DNA of 64,000 nt. Source: an uncultured Prevotella sp. GTDB taxonomy: Bacteria; Bacteroidota; Bacteroidia; Bacteroidales; Bacteroidaceae. Both the position numbers and the translations under genes were made by a program. Positions 31,471-41,151 of this stretch are shown here, in pieces. The stretch is taken from NCBI GenBank assembly GCA_946627325.1, contig CAMOVK010000005.1, forward strand, positions 1-64,000, in the 5' to 3' direction. The notes beneath the pieces are model-generated. The model saw only the letters and a list, made by a program, of their open reading frames with translations. It searched no databases and was not told where the DNA came from. How positions within the stretch are numbered: position 1 is the first letter of the stretch; each line of letters opens with the position of its first letter.

Positions 31471-31565
31471 CGATTTGGAAAGCACGTCTTTCCACCGCGA
31501 AAAGCATGCCTTTCCAACTCGAAAAGCATGTCTTTTCAACTCGGAAAGCATATCTTTCCAAAACG
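31471..31565. repeat. 22-nt-period palindromic array, locus C (four units)
   Basis: Units at 31477, 31499, 31521, 31543: GGAAAGCACGTCTTTCC-ACCGC-GAAAAGCATGCCTTTCC-AACTC-GAAAAGCATGTCTTTTC-AACTC-GGAAAGCATATCTTTCC. Confidence 0.97.
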
Positions 31566-31743
31566 AAGGGATTAAGCAGCCGATTTCGATATGTTTTACA
31601 ACCGAATTGCCGAAGCGGTTTTCCCTGTTAAAAAAAGAGTTAAACAGTAGTGTGGAAATGTTAAATCGAATGAGATAAATAGTTTATATATATAATAATG
31701 TGTACCTTTGCACCCAGATTTTATAAACCAATACCACATAACA

Positions 31744-33525
31744 ATGAAGAATTTATTACTTACACTTATTTTTTTGTGCGGCTTTTCAGCCCTTTATGCA
31801 GCCGATGGCATCACTCTTGGCTATTGTAACGGACAGGTCGTGCGTCAAGGTAAGGTGACAGTTGACGGCGAAGCCACCGTCAGCGCAGCCATACTGCTAA
31901 CAGCCGACATGCTCGCCCCTTATGTAGGCAATAGTGTGGCAGCCATTCGAGTAGGTCTGGCAGCACGTACCAATATCGACAAAGTAAGCGTATGGGTACG
32001 CCAGTCGCTTGACGGAACAGACCTGGCATCAGCCACTATCACTACCGACGCAGGAGAAATAGAGCGCGGATGGAACGAAATCGACCTCGCACAACCCTAC
32101 GACATAGTAGCAAACCAACCACTCTACATAGGCTATACCTATGAGCAAAGAGGTACATCGTCAGCCATTTCGCTCATCGACGGCACTACCGCAGGAGCCT
32201 TCTTCTTCAAGGAAAGTGCAACGTCGGCATGGGCTGACCGTGCAAACGAAGGCATCTTGAGCGTAGAAGCAGTAATAGCAGGCGACAATATCGTCACTTA
32301 CGACATGGAAATGCTATCAGCCGAAGGCTCTTACGACAACAGCGGCAACATAGTTCTGACCACAACACTGCACAATTCAGGTGCAAAAGACATTGAAGGA
32401 TTTCAACTGACTACAACCATTGGCGACCAAATGGAACAAATCAACACGACTTTCACAAACCTCATAACCAAAGGAGAAACAACGACAGTCAACTTCACCA
32501 TATCGCCAACAACAGCCGATGCTGGACGAAAGCACAAACTGACACTCGCGCTGACAGAACTCGCCAGCGGAAACGTCACTGATGAAGTGCCCGAAAACGA
32601 CGCACTGCAAGTCACAATGACATACCCAAGAAAAGTGCTGATTGAAGAATTCACAGGCGAAAAATGCACCAACTGCCCAAGAGCAGCGAAGTTCCTGCAC
32701 GAAGTTCTCGCACAAGGAGAATTCGCAACGACAACCGTCATGACAGCACACCACTCAGGATACTTACCCGACTGGCTCACATTCCGACCAACAGACATCG
32801 ACTACGAATGGTTCTACAACCACACAACACAAATCTATGCACCAGCAATGATGGTAGATAGATACCCCTATGAAGAAACAAGCGAAGGAACAACATACTA
32901 CACTCCATGCTTCAATCCTGGAACAAAAGCAATCATCATAGAACGACTGTCAGAAGCATTGCAACGCAAGACAAATGCATACATCAATGCAGAAGCAACA
33001 CTCACAGCCGACAAGACAGGACTAAACGTGACCATTAACGGAGGACGAACATCGGCAGAGGTAAATTACCCAAGCAGACTGACAGTGTTTATCGTCGAAG
33101 ACCACATACCACAACGCAACCAGGTAAGCCTCGACACATATCCAGAATTCGAACACATGGGAGTGCTCAGAGCAGTAAACGACACATGGGGAGAACCAAT
33201 TCAATGGACTGGCGATGAATTCAACGCAACATACACATTCAACTTCGACGCCGACTGGGAACAAGAAAACCTCAGAGTAGTAGCATTCATAAGCGACTAC
33301 GACGCTAACGACCCAGCCAAATGCGTCGTACACAACTGCGAACAAGTAACCATGACAGACGTCATGGCAGCAGTAAATACAGCAGAAACCAAAGCACAAG
33401 TAGAAAGCGAAACATACTACTCAATCGACGGAAAACAAATATCAAATCCACAACAAAAAGGTATCCTGTTGCAACGACAGAAACTTACCGACGGAACAGT
33501 AGTGGTAAGAAAAATAAAAAACTAA
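31744..33525 (+). CDS. Omp28-related secreted protein with thioredoxin-like CxxC region and C-terminal T9SS-like tail
   Basis: Signal peptide MKNLLLTLIFLCGFSALYA; VLIEEFTGEKCTNCPRAAKFLHE; C-term YYSIDGKQISNPQQKGILLQRQKLTDGTVVVRKIKN. Confidence 0.8.
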   Translation: MKNLLLTLIFLCGFSALYAADGITLGYCNGQVVRQGKVTVDGEATVSAAILLTADMLAPYVGNSVAAIRVGLAARTNIDKVSVWVRQSLDGTDLASATITTDAGEIERGWNEIDLAQPYDIVANQPLYIGYTYEQRGTSSAISLIDGTTAGAFFFKESATSAWADRANEGILSVEAVIAGDNIVTYDMEMLSAEGSYDNSGNIVLTTTLHNSGAKDIEGFQLTTTIGDQMEQINTTFTNLITKGETTTVNFTISPTTADAGRKHKLTLALTELASGNVTDEVPENDALQVTMTYPRKVLIEEFTGEKCTNCPRAAKFLHEVLAQGEFATTTVMTAHHSGYLPDWLTFRPTDIDYEWFYNHTTQIYAPAMMVDRYPYEETSEGTTYYTPCFNPGTKAIIIERLSEALQRKTNAYINAEATLTADKTGLNVTINGGRTSAEVNYPSRLTVFIVEDHIPQRNQVSLDTYPEFEHMGVLRAVNDTWGEPIQWTGDEFNATYTFNFDADWEQENLRVVAFISDYDANDPAKCVVHNCEQVTMTDVMAAVNTAETKAQVESETYYSIDGKQISNPQQKGILLQRQKLTDGTVVVRKIKN

Positions 33526-33562
33526 CTCGACAGTACACAATTATTTATAAATTCAATTAAAA

Positions 33563-36500
33563 ATGAAACGCAAACTAATTACAGCAGTCATCGCCCTACT
33601 CGTGGGAATGACAGCAGCAGCGCAGATTTCGGTAGGTCTTCAAAGACCAATGAACACCGACGGAACCTACGCTGCCTACACTTCGACAGCGGCTTATGCC
33701 AAAAGTCAAGACGGAGTGTCGGTGACGTTCTGGGAGTCGGAGCAGATTCATGCTACACAGACAACCAGCAACACAACGACACTCTACACCAAAGGAGTGA
33801 GCGTGCAATCCGACTTCGCGTGGGGAGTAACATGCTCAGGACCTCAAGCCAAAAAACATCCAGCTGACGGAAAATTCCCAGAAGGATATGCGTTTGGCTT
33901 CGACATGACAGTGCCTAACGGAAAAAAACTGACCATCAACGATATTACTATCGACCTGATGGTATCAGCTTTTCCAACATGGCGCATAAGAATCCTAAAA
34001 GAAAACGGTGAGGAACTCTACAATTCAAACCCTATGGAAGAATATATGGGTTTCCGCACACCAACGAATTACGGTAACTACGGTTACGTAACATCTGAAG
34101 AACTCGTACTCGTATATCCAGGACAAAGCGGAGAATTCGCACTTGCAGCACCAGCAACAGCAATAAGCAAGGGCTTCCAACTGCTGCCAGAAAACTTCAC
34201 TCTGCAAGCAGGAAAATACAGAGTGCTGCTCGATTTCGACTACGATAACACATCCGGACAGCCAAAAGCCCTAAGCTTCGATAGCTATCTCGTTGGGGGA
34301 ACACTCTCCGACGACGCATCAACAGCTCCAAGCGGATACGTACCAACAATCTACGGAGTCGTAATCAATGCCTCGAACTGGTCAACATCAAATCCAAAGT
34401 ATGGAGTTTACTCGTTCATGCCAAGCGAATCGCTAATCTTCCCAACAGAGGAATACCTCGACCAATTGGCATTAGCAAACTGCGGAGGTGTGTGGGAAAA
34501 CAAAAAACTGCACATCATGCGCTCTATAAGCAACTCCAGCGGAAACTATTTCAACAACTATCGCTGCTGGAATACAGACACATGGGAACTCGTTGCCAAT
34601 AAAGACTTGTCTTCAAACGAAATGCATAAACTGGCTGCAGACCTCACATGGGACCCTGTAGATCAGCGAGTTTATGGACTCTTCTTTACACAAAACGGAG
34701 AAGCATACGAATTCGGATGGATAGATTTCACAACCAATTCACCAGAAAAACACTCCATAAGACAACTGCCAATCACTATGGTCGCAATCGCGGCTAACAA
34801 ACAAGGCGAAATATACGGCATCGGAGTGAATGGCTTCTTATACAAGTTCAATAAAGAAACAGGCGTAGCAACAGTCGTAGGTAACACAACTGTACCAGTT
34901 ACAGAATACCGACAGAGCGCCACTTTCGACTTCAGAACAGGAAAACTCTATTGGGCTGCAATGCTTAGCGAAACAGAATCAGCTCTCTTCGAAGTTGATA
35001 CAGAAACCGGAGCAGCAACACGTATCGCTACATTCGCTAACAGCGAAGAAATCACAGCCCTGTACATACCGTTCGGAATAGCTAACGATGATGCACCTGC
35101 ACAAGCAGAAAGCCTCAAAATTACAGCCGAAAACGGAACACGTCAACCAAAAGTAACATTCAGAATACCAACAGAAACCTACAGCGGAGGAACACTGTCA
35201 GGTCCTGTATATTGGGAGCTTTATGTTAACGGAGAAATGATTCGTAGCGGAAGCGGAACACCTGGATCGGAAAGAGCAGCTACAATTTGGGTATATGAAG
35301 GAATGAACACCTTCACAGTATTGCTGAGAAACGATGCTGGAGAAAGCCCAAAAGCTGCACTTACAACATACATTGGAGAAGATACTCCAGTCGCTCCTGA
35401 AAACCTGCAACTGACCGTTGACAACGCAAACTATAAAGCAACACTCAGTTGGAACGCACCATCAAGAGGCGTACACAACGGATATCTAAACCCAGACAAC
35501 ATTTCATACACCATTAAGAGATACCCAGGAGAAGTGGTATTGCAGACCAACTACAAGCAGACAGAAATCATCGACGAACTGCCACACACAGCTGGACAAA
35601 CACAATACTACTACACTGTACAGACTTTCCACGGAGAAAAGGGTAGCGAATTATCAACTACACCAAAGGTAAACGTAGGAGAAGCAATGCCTATACCATG
35701 GAGCGAAGACTTCTCAGATAAAACAAAATTCAGCCAATTTACCGTGATTGACGTCGATAACGACAACTGGACATGGGTACACTCAACCGATAACGGTGGC
35801 TGTGCTGTCGCTAAAAACAACGACCTCTATAACGAAAACGACCAAGACGACTGGCTAATCACACCGCCGCTCGCAATGACAGCCGACCGACTCTATACAC
35901 TTGAGTTCGAAGCATCAAGCAACTGGCTATGGGATAGAGCAAAAGAAGAATATCTCGAAGTAGGCTTCGGCGACAATCCTAACGCTCAAAACTACGAGAT
36001 GGTGGTAGAACGCAGAGTCATACAGCCAGAAACTGAAGGAATTCCAGTGAAGATATCAGTGCAGTTGAGACCACAGACCGATGGTCATTACTACGTAGGT
36101 TTCCACGCAGTATCGCCACTTAGAAATGCAAACAACTTGTATTTGCACAACATTACGGTGAAGGAAGCATCGCTGCTTTCATCGCCCGATTCAGTGACAA
36201 ACCTCAGAGTGGAAGCCGCTGCACGTGGAGCACTGCGCGCAACAGTTAAATTCAACGCACCAACAAAAGACCTCGCAGGTAACAATCTGACCACATTGAC
36301 ACAGATTAAGGTTATTCGCGACGGTCAAACTCAAGAAACTATCGCAACATTCAACGCTCCTACACCAGGACAAGAATTGAGTTACGAAGACACAAAGGCA
36401 GTGAACGGATTTAATTCATATATCGTTCTGCCTATGTCTGGCGACAACGAAGGACAGGCAAGACGTGTGACAGGATATGTGGGAATTGATATTCCTACCA

Positions 36501-38566
36501 AACCTCTTAACATTGTAGCTCGACTTGATGGCAATACCATAAAGGTTACATGGGATGTTCCAAGTGAAGTGGGTGTAAACGGAGGTTATGTTGACGTTGA
36601 TGACGTATTCTATCAAGTATTCGACAAGAATGGAAACATTATGTCTGGTGCTTTGGAACTCTATGATCGCGAATACACTGTGACATCTGTAACGATGACA
36701 GGTCCACAAGCTACTCATCAATACATCGTTCTTCCTATCTCTGAACTTGGTGAGGGCGATCCTGGAGTGAGCAACGTTGTGCTTACTGGCGACCCCTATG
36801 AGCTTCCTATTGAAGAGTCGTTTGCTAACGGCGGAGCGAAGTATCTCTGGTGGATGACACAAGACAACAGTTACTATATGTTTAAGACAACTACTCAGTA
36901 TAGCAGTGATGGCGATAACGGAAGTCTCTATTTCTTGGGTAGTTCTTATCTGAATAACATTTCGGCTTCATTTGGCTCGGGTAAAATCAATATCAAATCG
37001 GCTTCTAATCCAACATGGTCGTTTGCTTATTATCCATACGTTGGCCACGATGTAGTAGCTAAAGTACAGGTTCAGACATCTGACTTTGTTGATCACGATG
37101 TGATGACTATTGACTTTAAGACAATGACTGGTGCCAACGATTGGCGCAAGGCAGTAATCGACCTCACTCCGTTTAAGAATTCTGACTGGGTGGTACTCAA
37201 GATGACTGCTACTATTAGCGGAGCGAGTCAGTTTACTGTTGATGCGATAAAAGTTGAAGACGCGTCTATCAATGATTTGTCGGGTGCGATTTATGTGCCT
37301 AAGTCTATGCGTATTGGAAAGGCTAAGGACGTGAAGGTTACGGTTAAGAATAATGGTGTGAACGATGTTTCAGACTATTCTGTCCGTCTGTTTGCCGATG
37401 ATGTTGAGGTAGCAACTAAGACAGGTAATGCAGTGAGTGGACTCGATAGCACTATTGTTGCGTTCTCGTATGCACCTGCTGTTACGTCGAATGTAGGTAT
37501 TGGTTTCCGTGCAGAAATTGACTATGCCGACGATATTAAGCCTGCTAATAACACTACAAATGAAGGCTGGACAGAGGTGTTGCAACCTACTTTGCCTCCT
37601 GTTGAGAACTTCCAAGGTTCTGAAGATGCTGGCAATGTTACTCTGACATGGAGCGCTCCCGACCTTGATGCAGCAAAGGAAGTGACTGAAGATTTCGAGG
37701 ACTATAGTTCTTGGCTTACTGAAGGCTTTGGCGAGTGGAAGACCATCGACCAGGATAATGGCCGTACTTACAATCTTGAGGGTACAACCTTCTACAACCA
37801 GACTATGCAGATGGGCTTCATGCTCTATAACCACGACGAGACAGTGGGTAAGAAATACTCTGCTATGATGCCTCATTCTGGTCAGCAGTATGCTGCAAGT
37901 TTCGATGCTATTGCAAACTATTCGCCTATTGGAAAGACTGAGGACTGGCTCATTTCGCCTGAGCTTTCTGGCGAGGCACAGACCATTAGTTTCTTTGCTC
38001 GCAGTGTTGCAGAGGCTTACCTTGAGAAGATGGAAGTGGCATATACTACTGGTGACGCTATGACACGCAGCGGATACACTTCTGTGAAGACTGTTGACGG
38101 AGTGCCAAATGGCTGGACAGAGTATAGTGTTGACCTCCCTGCAGGTGCTAAACACTTTGCTATTAAGAACATTTCGACAGACATGATGGCTCTCATCGTT
38201 GACGATGTGACTTACGCTCCAGTGCCTCTCGTGCTGACAGGATATGATATTTATGTTGATGGCGAGAAGGTTGGTCATGTTGGACCTGACACATTTGAGT
38301 TCAACACCATTGGTGACACCTCTCATTCTTACCAGATTGTGGCAGTTTATACCACTGGTGAGTCTGCTCTCTCTGCGGTATTTGGAACGAATGGTATAGG
38401 TAACGTTCTGACAACGATTGACCTAAACGCTGAAGACATGACTGCTTACACTCTCGACGGAGTGAAAGTGGCACAGGGTGTAGGTGTTTACAATCAGTTG
38501 AAGCGTGGTGTCTATATTCTCAAGTTCAATGCAACTGGCAAGACGATGAGAGTAGTTAAGCGTTAA
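33563..38566 (+). CDS. large secreted multidomain protein with fibronectin type III / choice-of-anchor-J-like domains and C-terminal T9SS-like tail
   Basis: 1667 aa; signal peptide; repeated LTWNAPS/VTWDVPSE Fn3-like strands; PWSEDFSDK.. DDWLITPPL and EDWLISPELSG modules; C-term MTAYTLDGVKVAQGVGVYNQLKRGVYILKFNATGKTMRVVKR. Confidence 0.85.
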   Translation: MKRKLITAVIALLVGMTAAAQISVGLQRPMNTDGTYAAYTSTAAYAKSQDGVSVTFWESEQIHATQTTSNTTTLYTKGVSVQSDFAWGVTCSGPQAKKHPADGKFPEGYAFGFDMTVPNGKKLTINDITIDLMVSAFPTWRIRILKENGEELYNSNPMEEYMGFRTPTNYGNYGYVTSEELVLVYPGQSGEFALAAPATAISKGFQLLPENFTLQAGKYRVLLDFDYDNTSGQPKALSFDSYLVGGTLSDDASTAPSGYVPTIYGVVINASNWSTSNPKYGVYSFMPSESLIFPTEEYLDQLALANCGGVWENKKLHIMRSISNSSGNYFNNYRCWNTDTWELVANKDLSSNEMHKLAADLTWDPVDQRVYGLFFTQNGEAYEFGWIDFTTNSPEKHSIRQLPITMVAIAANKQGEIYGIGVNGFLYKFNKETGVATVVGNTTVPVTEYRQSATFDFRTGKLYWAAMLSETESALFEVDTETGAATRIATFANSEEITALYIPFGIANDDAPAQAESLKITAENGTRQPKVTFRIPTETYSGGTLSGPVYWELYVNGEMIRSGSGTPGSERAATIWVYEGMNTFTVLLRNDAGESPKAALTTYIGEDTPVAPENLQLTVDNANYKATLSWNAPSRGVHNGYLNPDNISYTIKRYPGEVVLQTNYKQTEIIDELPHTAGQTQYYYTVQTFHGEKGSELSTTPKVNVGEAMPIPWSEDFSDKTKFSQFTVIDVDNDNWTWVHSTDNGGCAVAKNNDLYNENDQDDWLITPPLAMTADRLYTLEFEASSNWLWDRAKEEYLEVGFGDNPNAQNYEMVVERRVIQPETEGIPVKISVQLRPQTDGHYYVGFHAVSPLRNANNLYLHNITVKEASLLSSPDSVTNLRVEAAARGALRATVKFNAPTKDLAGNNLTTLTQIKVIRDGQTQETIATFNAPTPGQELSYEDTKAVNGFNSYIVLPMSGDNEGQARRVTGYVGIDIPTKPLNIVARLDGNTIKVTWDVPSEVGVNGGYVDVDDVFYQVFDKNGNIMSGALELYDREYTVTSVTMTGPQATHQYIVLPISELGEGDPGVSNVVLTGDPYELPIEESFANGGAKYLWWMTQDNSYYMFKTTTQYSSDGDNGSLYFLGSSYLNNISASFGSGKINIKSASNPTWSFAYYPYVGHDVVAKVQVQTSDFVDHDVMTIDFKTMTGANDWRKAVIDLTPFKNSDWVVLKMTATISGASQFTVDAIKVEDASINDLSGAIYVPKSMRIGKAKDVKVTVKNNGVNDVSDYSVRLFADDVEVATKTGNAVSGLDSTIVAFSYAPAVTSNVGIGFRAEIDYADDIKPANNTTNEGWTEVLQPTLPPVENFQGSEDAGNVTLTWSAPDLDAAKEVTEDFEDYSSWLTEGFGEWKTIDQDNGRTYNLEGTTFYNQTMQMGFMLYNHDETVGKKYSAMMPHSGQQYAASFDAIANYSPIGKTEDWLISPELSGEAQTISFFARSVAEAYLEKMEVAYTTGDAMTRSGYTSVKTVDGVPNGWTEYSVDLPAGAKHFAIKNISTDMMALIVDDVTYAPVPLVLTGYDIYVDGEKVGHVGPDTFEFNTIGDTSHSYQIVAVYTTGESALSAVFGTNGIGNVLTTIDLNAEDMTAYTLDGVKVAQGVGVYNQLKRGVYILKFNATGKTMRVVKR

Positions 38567-38587
38567 CGACTATAATTATCAAATCAT

Positions 38588-38621
38588 AAATCAGGGTTTC
38601 TTCGATATGAAATCCTGATTT
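38588..38621 (+). terminator. rho-independent terminator-like hairpin
   Basis: AAATCAGGGTTTC / GAAATCCTGATTT, one wobble pair. Confidence 0.65.
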
Positions 38622-38652
38622 ATGGTATTATCAAACAACAATTATCTGACTT

Positions 38653-41079
38653 ATGAAAACCGTATTATTAAAAGGACTCTTGCTGATATCGGCAACGTTT
38701 TTGTTTCTGACAGCGTCTCGTGCTGTGCCAGCCTACAATGGTAAGGTTGTGCTGACTCAGCCCGATGGCAGTCGCGTTGAGTGTCAGATTGTGGGCGATG
38801 AGTCTTGGCACGTCTTTGTTTCCACCGACGGCTTCCTCATGCAGCGCGATGCGAATGGCTATTTGCAATATGTTGAGTCGTCTCGTGGTCGTCTGACGAC
38901 AGCCGATATAGCTTCTTATCGTGCAGAGATGCTCTCGTCGGAGCAGTCTTCGCCGAACGGCATACGCAGGGTTTTCAATCGCCGAAATGCCACACCGATA
39001 CCTAATGGAAACTTCCCCACGACTGGAAACGTGAAGGGTTTGGTGCTGCTTGTTGAGTTTAGCGACAATAGTTTCAATGCATCTTACACTCGCGATGTGT
39101 TCCAGGGATTGATGAACACAGAGAATTTCAGCCAGTTTGGTGCTCAAGGTTCCTCACGCGATTATTTCGTTTCGCAGTCTATGGGACAGTTTACTCCTCA
39201 GTTCGACGTTGTTGGTCCTTTGAAACTGTCGCAGCCAATGTCGTATTATGGTGGCGACGACGATTTAGGTCCCGATGCAAAGGCAGGCGAGATGATAGCC
39301 GATGCCTGTCGCGCAGCCGATGAGCAAGGAATAGACTTCAGCCAGTACGACTATAATAACGATGGTATGGTCGATTTTGTTTTCGTCATTTATGCAGGAT
39401 ATGGTCAGAACTATGGAGCCGATGCCAATACCATTTGGCCTCACACAGCCTCTCTCCCTGATTGGGAAATCAATCTCACGCTCGATGGGAAGCAAGTGGG
39501 CCGTTATGCATGCAGTTGCGAATTGAAATATAATTCAGGCACCCAGCTCGAAGGTATAGGTACTTTCTGCCATGAGTTTGGTCATGTTCTCGGACTGAAA
39601 GACATCTACGACACTCGTCATTCTAACAACCGACAGGTTGGTGTGTGGTCGATAATGGACCAAGGATGCTACAACAACGAGTCGCGCACACCTTGTGCCT
39701 ACTCTGCCTTTGAGCGATGGAGTCTCGGATGGCTTGAACTGACCGAGCTCGACACTCCTTCCGACAACGTGACACTTGCAGAACTGACTCAGAACAACGT
39801 AGCTTACCGCATCAGCACTTCGCGCGAAAACGAGTTTTTCACTCTCGAAAATCGCCAGCAGGTGGGTTGGGATGCCTATCTGCCAGGCAAAGGAATGATG
39901 ATAACTCATATCGACTACGACCAGATAGCATGGAACAACAATACAGTAAACAATGGTGACGACTGCCGTTTACTACTCGTTCCAGCCGACGGAAATCTGT
40001 CGGCAGACACCTATCAGACCGACCTTTATCCATCGGTAGGCAACGACAAGTTTACCGACAATTCCACTCCTAACTCACTGATGCGCAACGGCACAGCCAC
40101 AGGCAAGCCTGTAACGCAAATCAGAGACGTGGAAGGAACAATCTATTTCCGTTTCATGCAGGACGCTCTGCCTAAACCAGAGCCACCTATTGTTGATGAT
40201 GTTCAAGACGGAAGCCTTACCTGTCACTGGGACGAAGTGGCTGGAGCCGTAGGCTATCGACTTGAAGCCGTTGAACTGATTGCAGCCGATGAGAATCCTC
40301 TCGTTGCCGACGAAGATTTCGACAAGATGACCGCAGGAAGTTATTCCAACCCCGATGCAGCCGAAATGGGCACTGTGCTCGATGCCTATACCAATTTGCA
40401 GGGTTGGAGCGGTAATGCTTTGCGCCAGGCGGGAGGTTACCTCTACGTTGGCGAAGGCGGAGAACTGATGTCGCCACTGGTGGATGTTTCAGAGCCCGAC
40501 GGACAGTTTACCGTAGGTATAAGTTGCAAGGCAGAGCAAGGAACATCGGCTAAGTTCAAAATCGTAGCAGCTCGCAACACAGGAAAAGAGATTACATCGA
40601 CCGAGTGCGAGGTGGGTTCCGACGAGCAGACCATCGTGGTAACGATGACTGGCGGCATAGCCCGAACACGACTGAAGGTTGTCACTACCGAAGGAAGCAT
40701 CTACATCAACCGCTTAAGAGTGATGAAAGGCGAAGTGGCAGAAGCCGATATATGGAACGATGTGGTGCACACAGTAGTGGCTGACGGCATCACTGCAACA
40801 AGCCATACGCTCACAGGACTGAAGTCGGACACCGACTACAACCTCACGCTTACTGCCCTCGCAGCAGACCCATCGCTTAATTCCGAACCTTCGGCAGCAG
40901 TACTCGTACATACGAAATACTCAACGGCAATAGCCGAAACAAAAGCGCAAGGAGAAGCGACCTACACATATTATAATATATATGGACAAGAGGTTACTCC
41001 AAACACCAACGGACTTTACATCGAAAAAGCCACCGCAAAGGATGGCACTACGATAGTAAGAAAAGTTGTGAGAAAGTAG
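38653..41079 (+). CDS. M6 family metalloprotease domain protein, secreted, with T9SS-like C-terminal tail
   Basis: 808 aa; signal peptide; HEFGHVLGLKDIYD zinc motif; C-term YTYYNIYGQEVTPNTNGLYIEKATAKDGTTIVRKVVRK. Confidence 0.9.
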   Translation: MKTVLLKGLLLISATFLFLTASRAVPAYNGKVVLTQPDGSRVECQIVGDESWHVFVSTDGFLMQRDANGYLQYVESSRGRLTTADIASYRAEMLSSEQSSPNGIRRVFNRRNATPIPNGNFPTTGNVKGLVLLVEFSDNSFNASYTRDVFQGLMNTENFSQFGAQGSSRDYFVSQSMGQFTPQFDVVGPLKLSQPMSYYGGDDDLGPDAKAGEMIADACRAADEQGIDFSQYDYNNDGMVDFVFVIYAGYGQNYGADANTIWPHTASLPDWEINLTLDGKQVGRYACSCELKYNSGTQLEGIGTFCHEFGHVLGLKDIYDTRHSNNRQVGVWSIMDQGCYNNESRTPCAYSAFERWSLGWLELTELDTPSDNVTLAELTQNNVAYRISTSRENEFFTLENRQQVGWDAYLPGKGMMITHIDYDQIAWNNNTVNNGDDCRLLLVPADGNLSADTYQTDLYPSVGNDKFTDNSTPNSLMRNGTATGKPVTQIRDVEGTIYFRFMQDALPKPEPPIVDDVQDGSLTCHWDEVAGAVGYRLEAVELIAADENPLVADEDFDKMTAGSYSNPDAAEMGTVLDAYTNLQGWSGNALRQAGGYLYVGEGGELMSPLVDVSEPDGQFTVGISCKAEQGTSAKFKIVAARNTGKEITSTECEVGSDEQTIVVTMTGGIARTRLKVVTTEGSIYINRLRVMKGEVAEADIWNDVVHTVVADGITATSHTLTGLKSDTDYNLTLTALAADPSLNSEPSAAVLVHTKYSTAIAETKAQGEATYTYYNIYGQEVTPNTNGLYIEKATAKDGTTIVRKVVRK

Positions 41080-41113
41080 TATTCGATAACGATATTTATC
41101 CAATAAAAAACCG

Positions 41114-41145
41114 AAGCCGCAGAACCCTCTGCGGCTTTAGTTTTT
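41114..41145 (+). terminator. rho-independent terminator after the M6 protease
   Basis: AAGCCGCAGA-ACCC-TCTGCGGCTT followed by TAGTTTTT. Confidence 0.85.
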
Positions 41146-41151
41146 CTATCC

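Noticed and set aside
31477-31559. CRISPR array interpretation of the 22-nt repeats
   Set aside because: Spacers are only 5 nt and recurrent, repeats are 17-nt palindromes, copy number is four, and there are no cas genes in the window.
31477-31559. Rho-independent terminator interpretation of the 22-nt repeats
   Set aside because: Arrays B and D lie beside separate conventional terminators, and arrays A and C lie between divergent genes where no transcript ends; stems are short with no following T-tract.
31197-31678. ORFs 31197..31529 (-) and 31409..31678 (+) covering array C
   Set aside because: They exist only because the 22-nt array is stop-free in several frames (FELERHAFRGGKTCFPNR-type translation). 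The repeat period is not a multiple of 3 and the signal is DNA-level palindromy, so coding is unlikely.
37370-38326. 318-aa minus-strand ORF antisense to the Fn3-like gene
   Set aside because: Antisense shadow of a clear secreted protein gene; no start context or recognisable domains.
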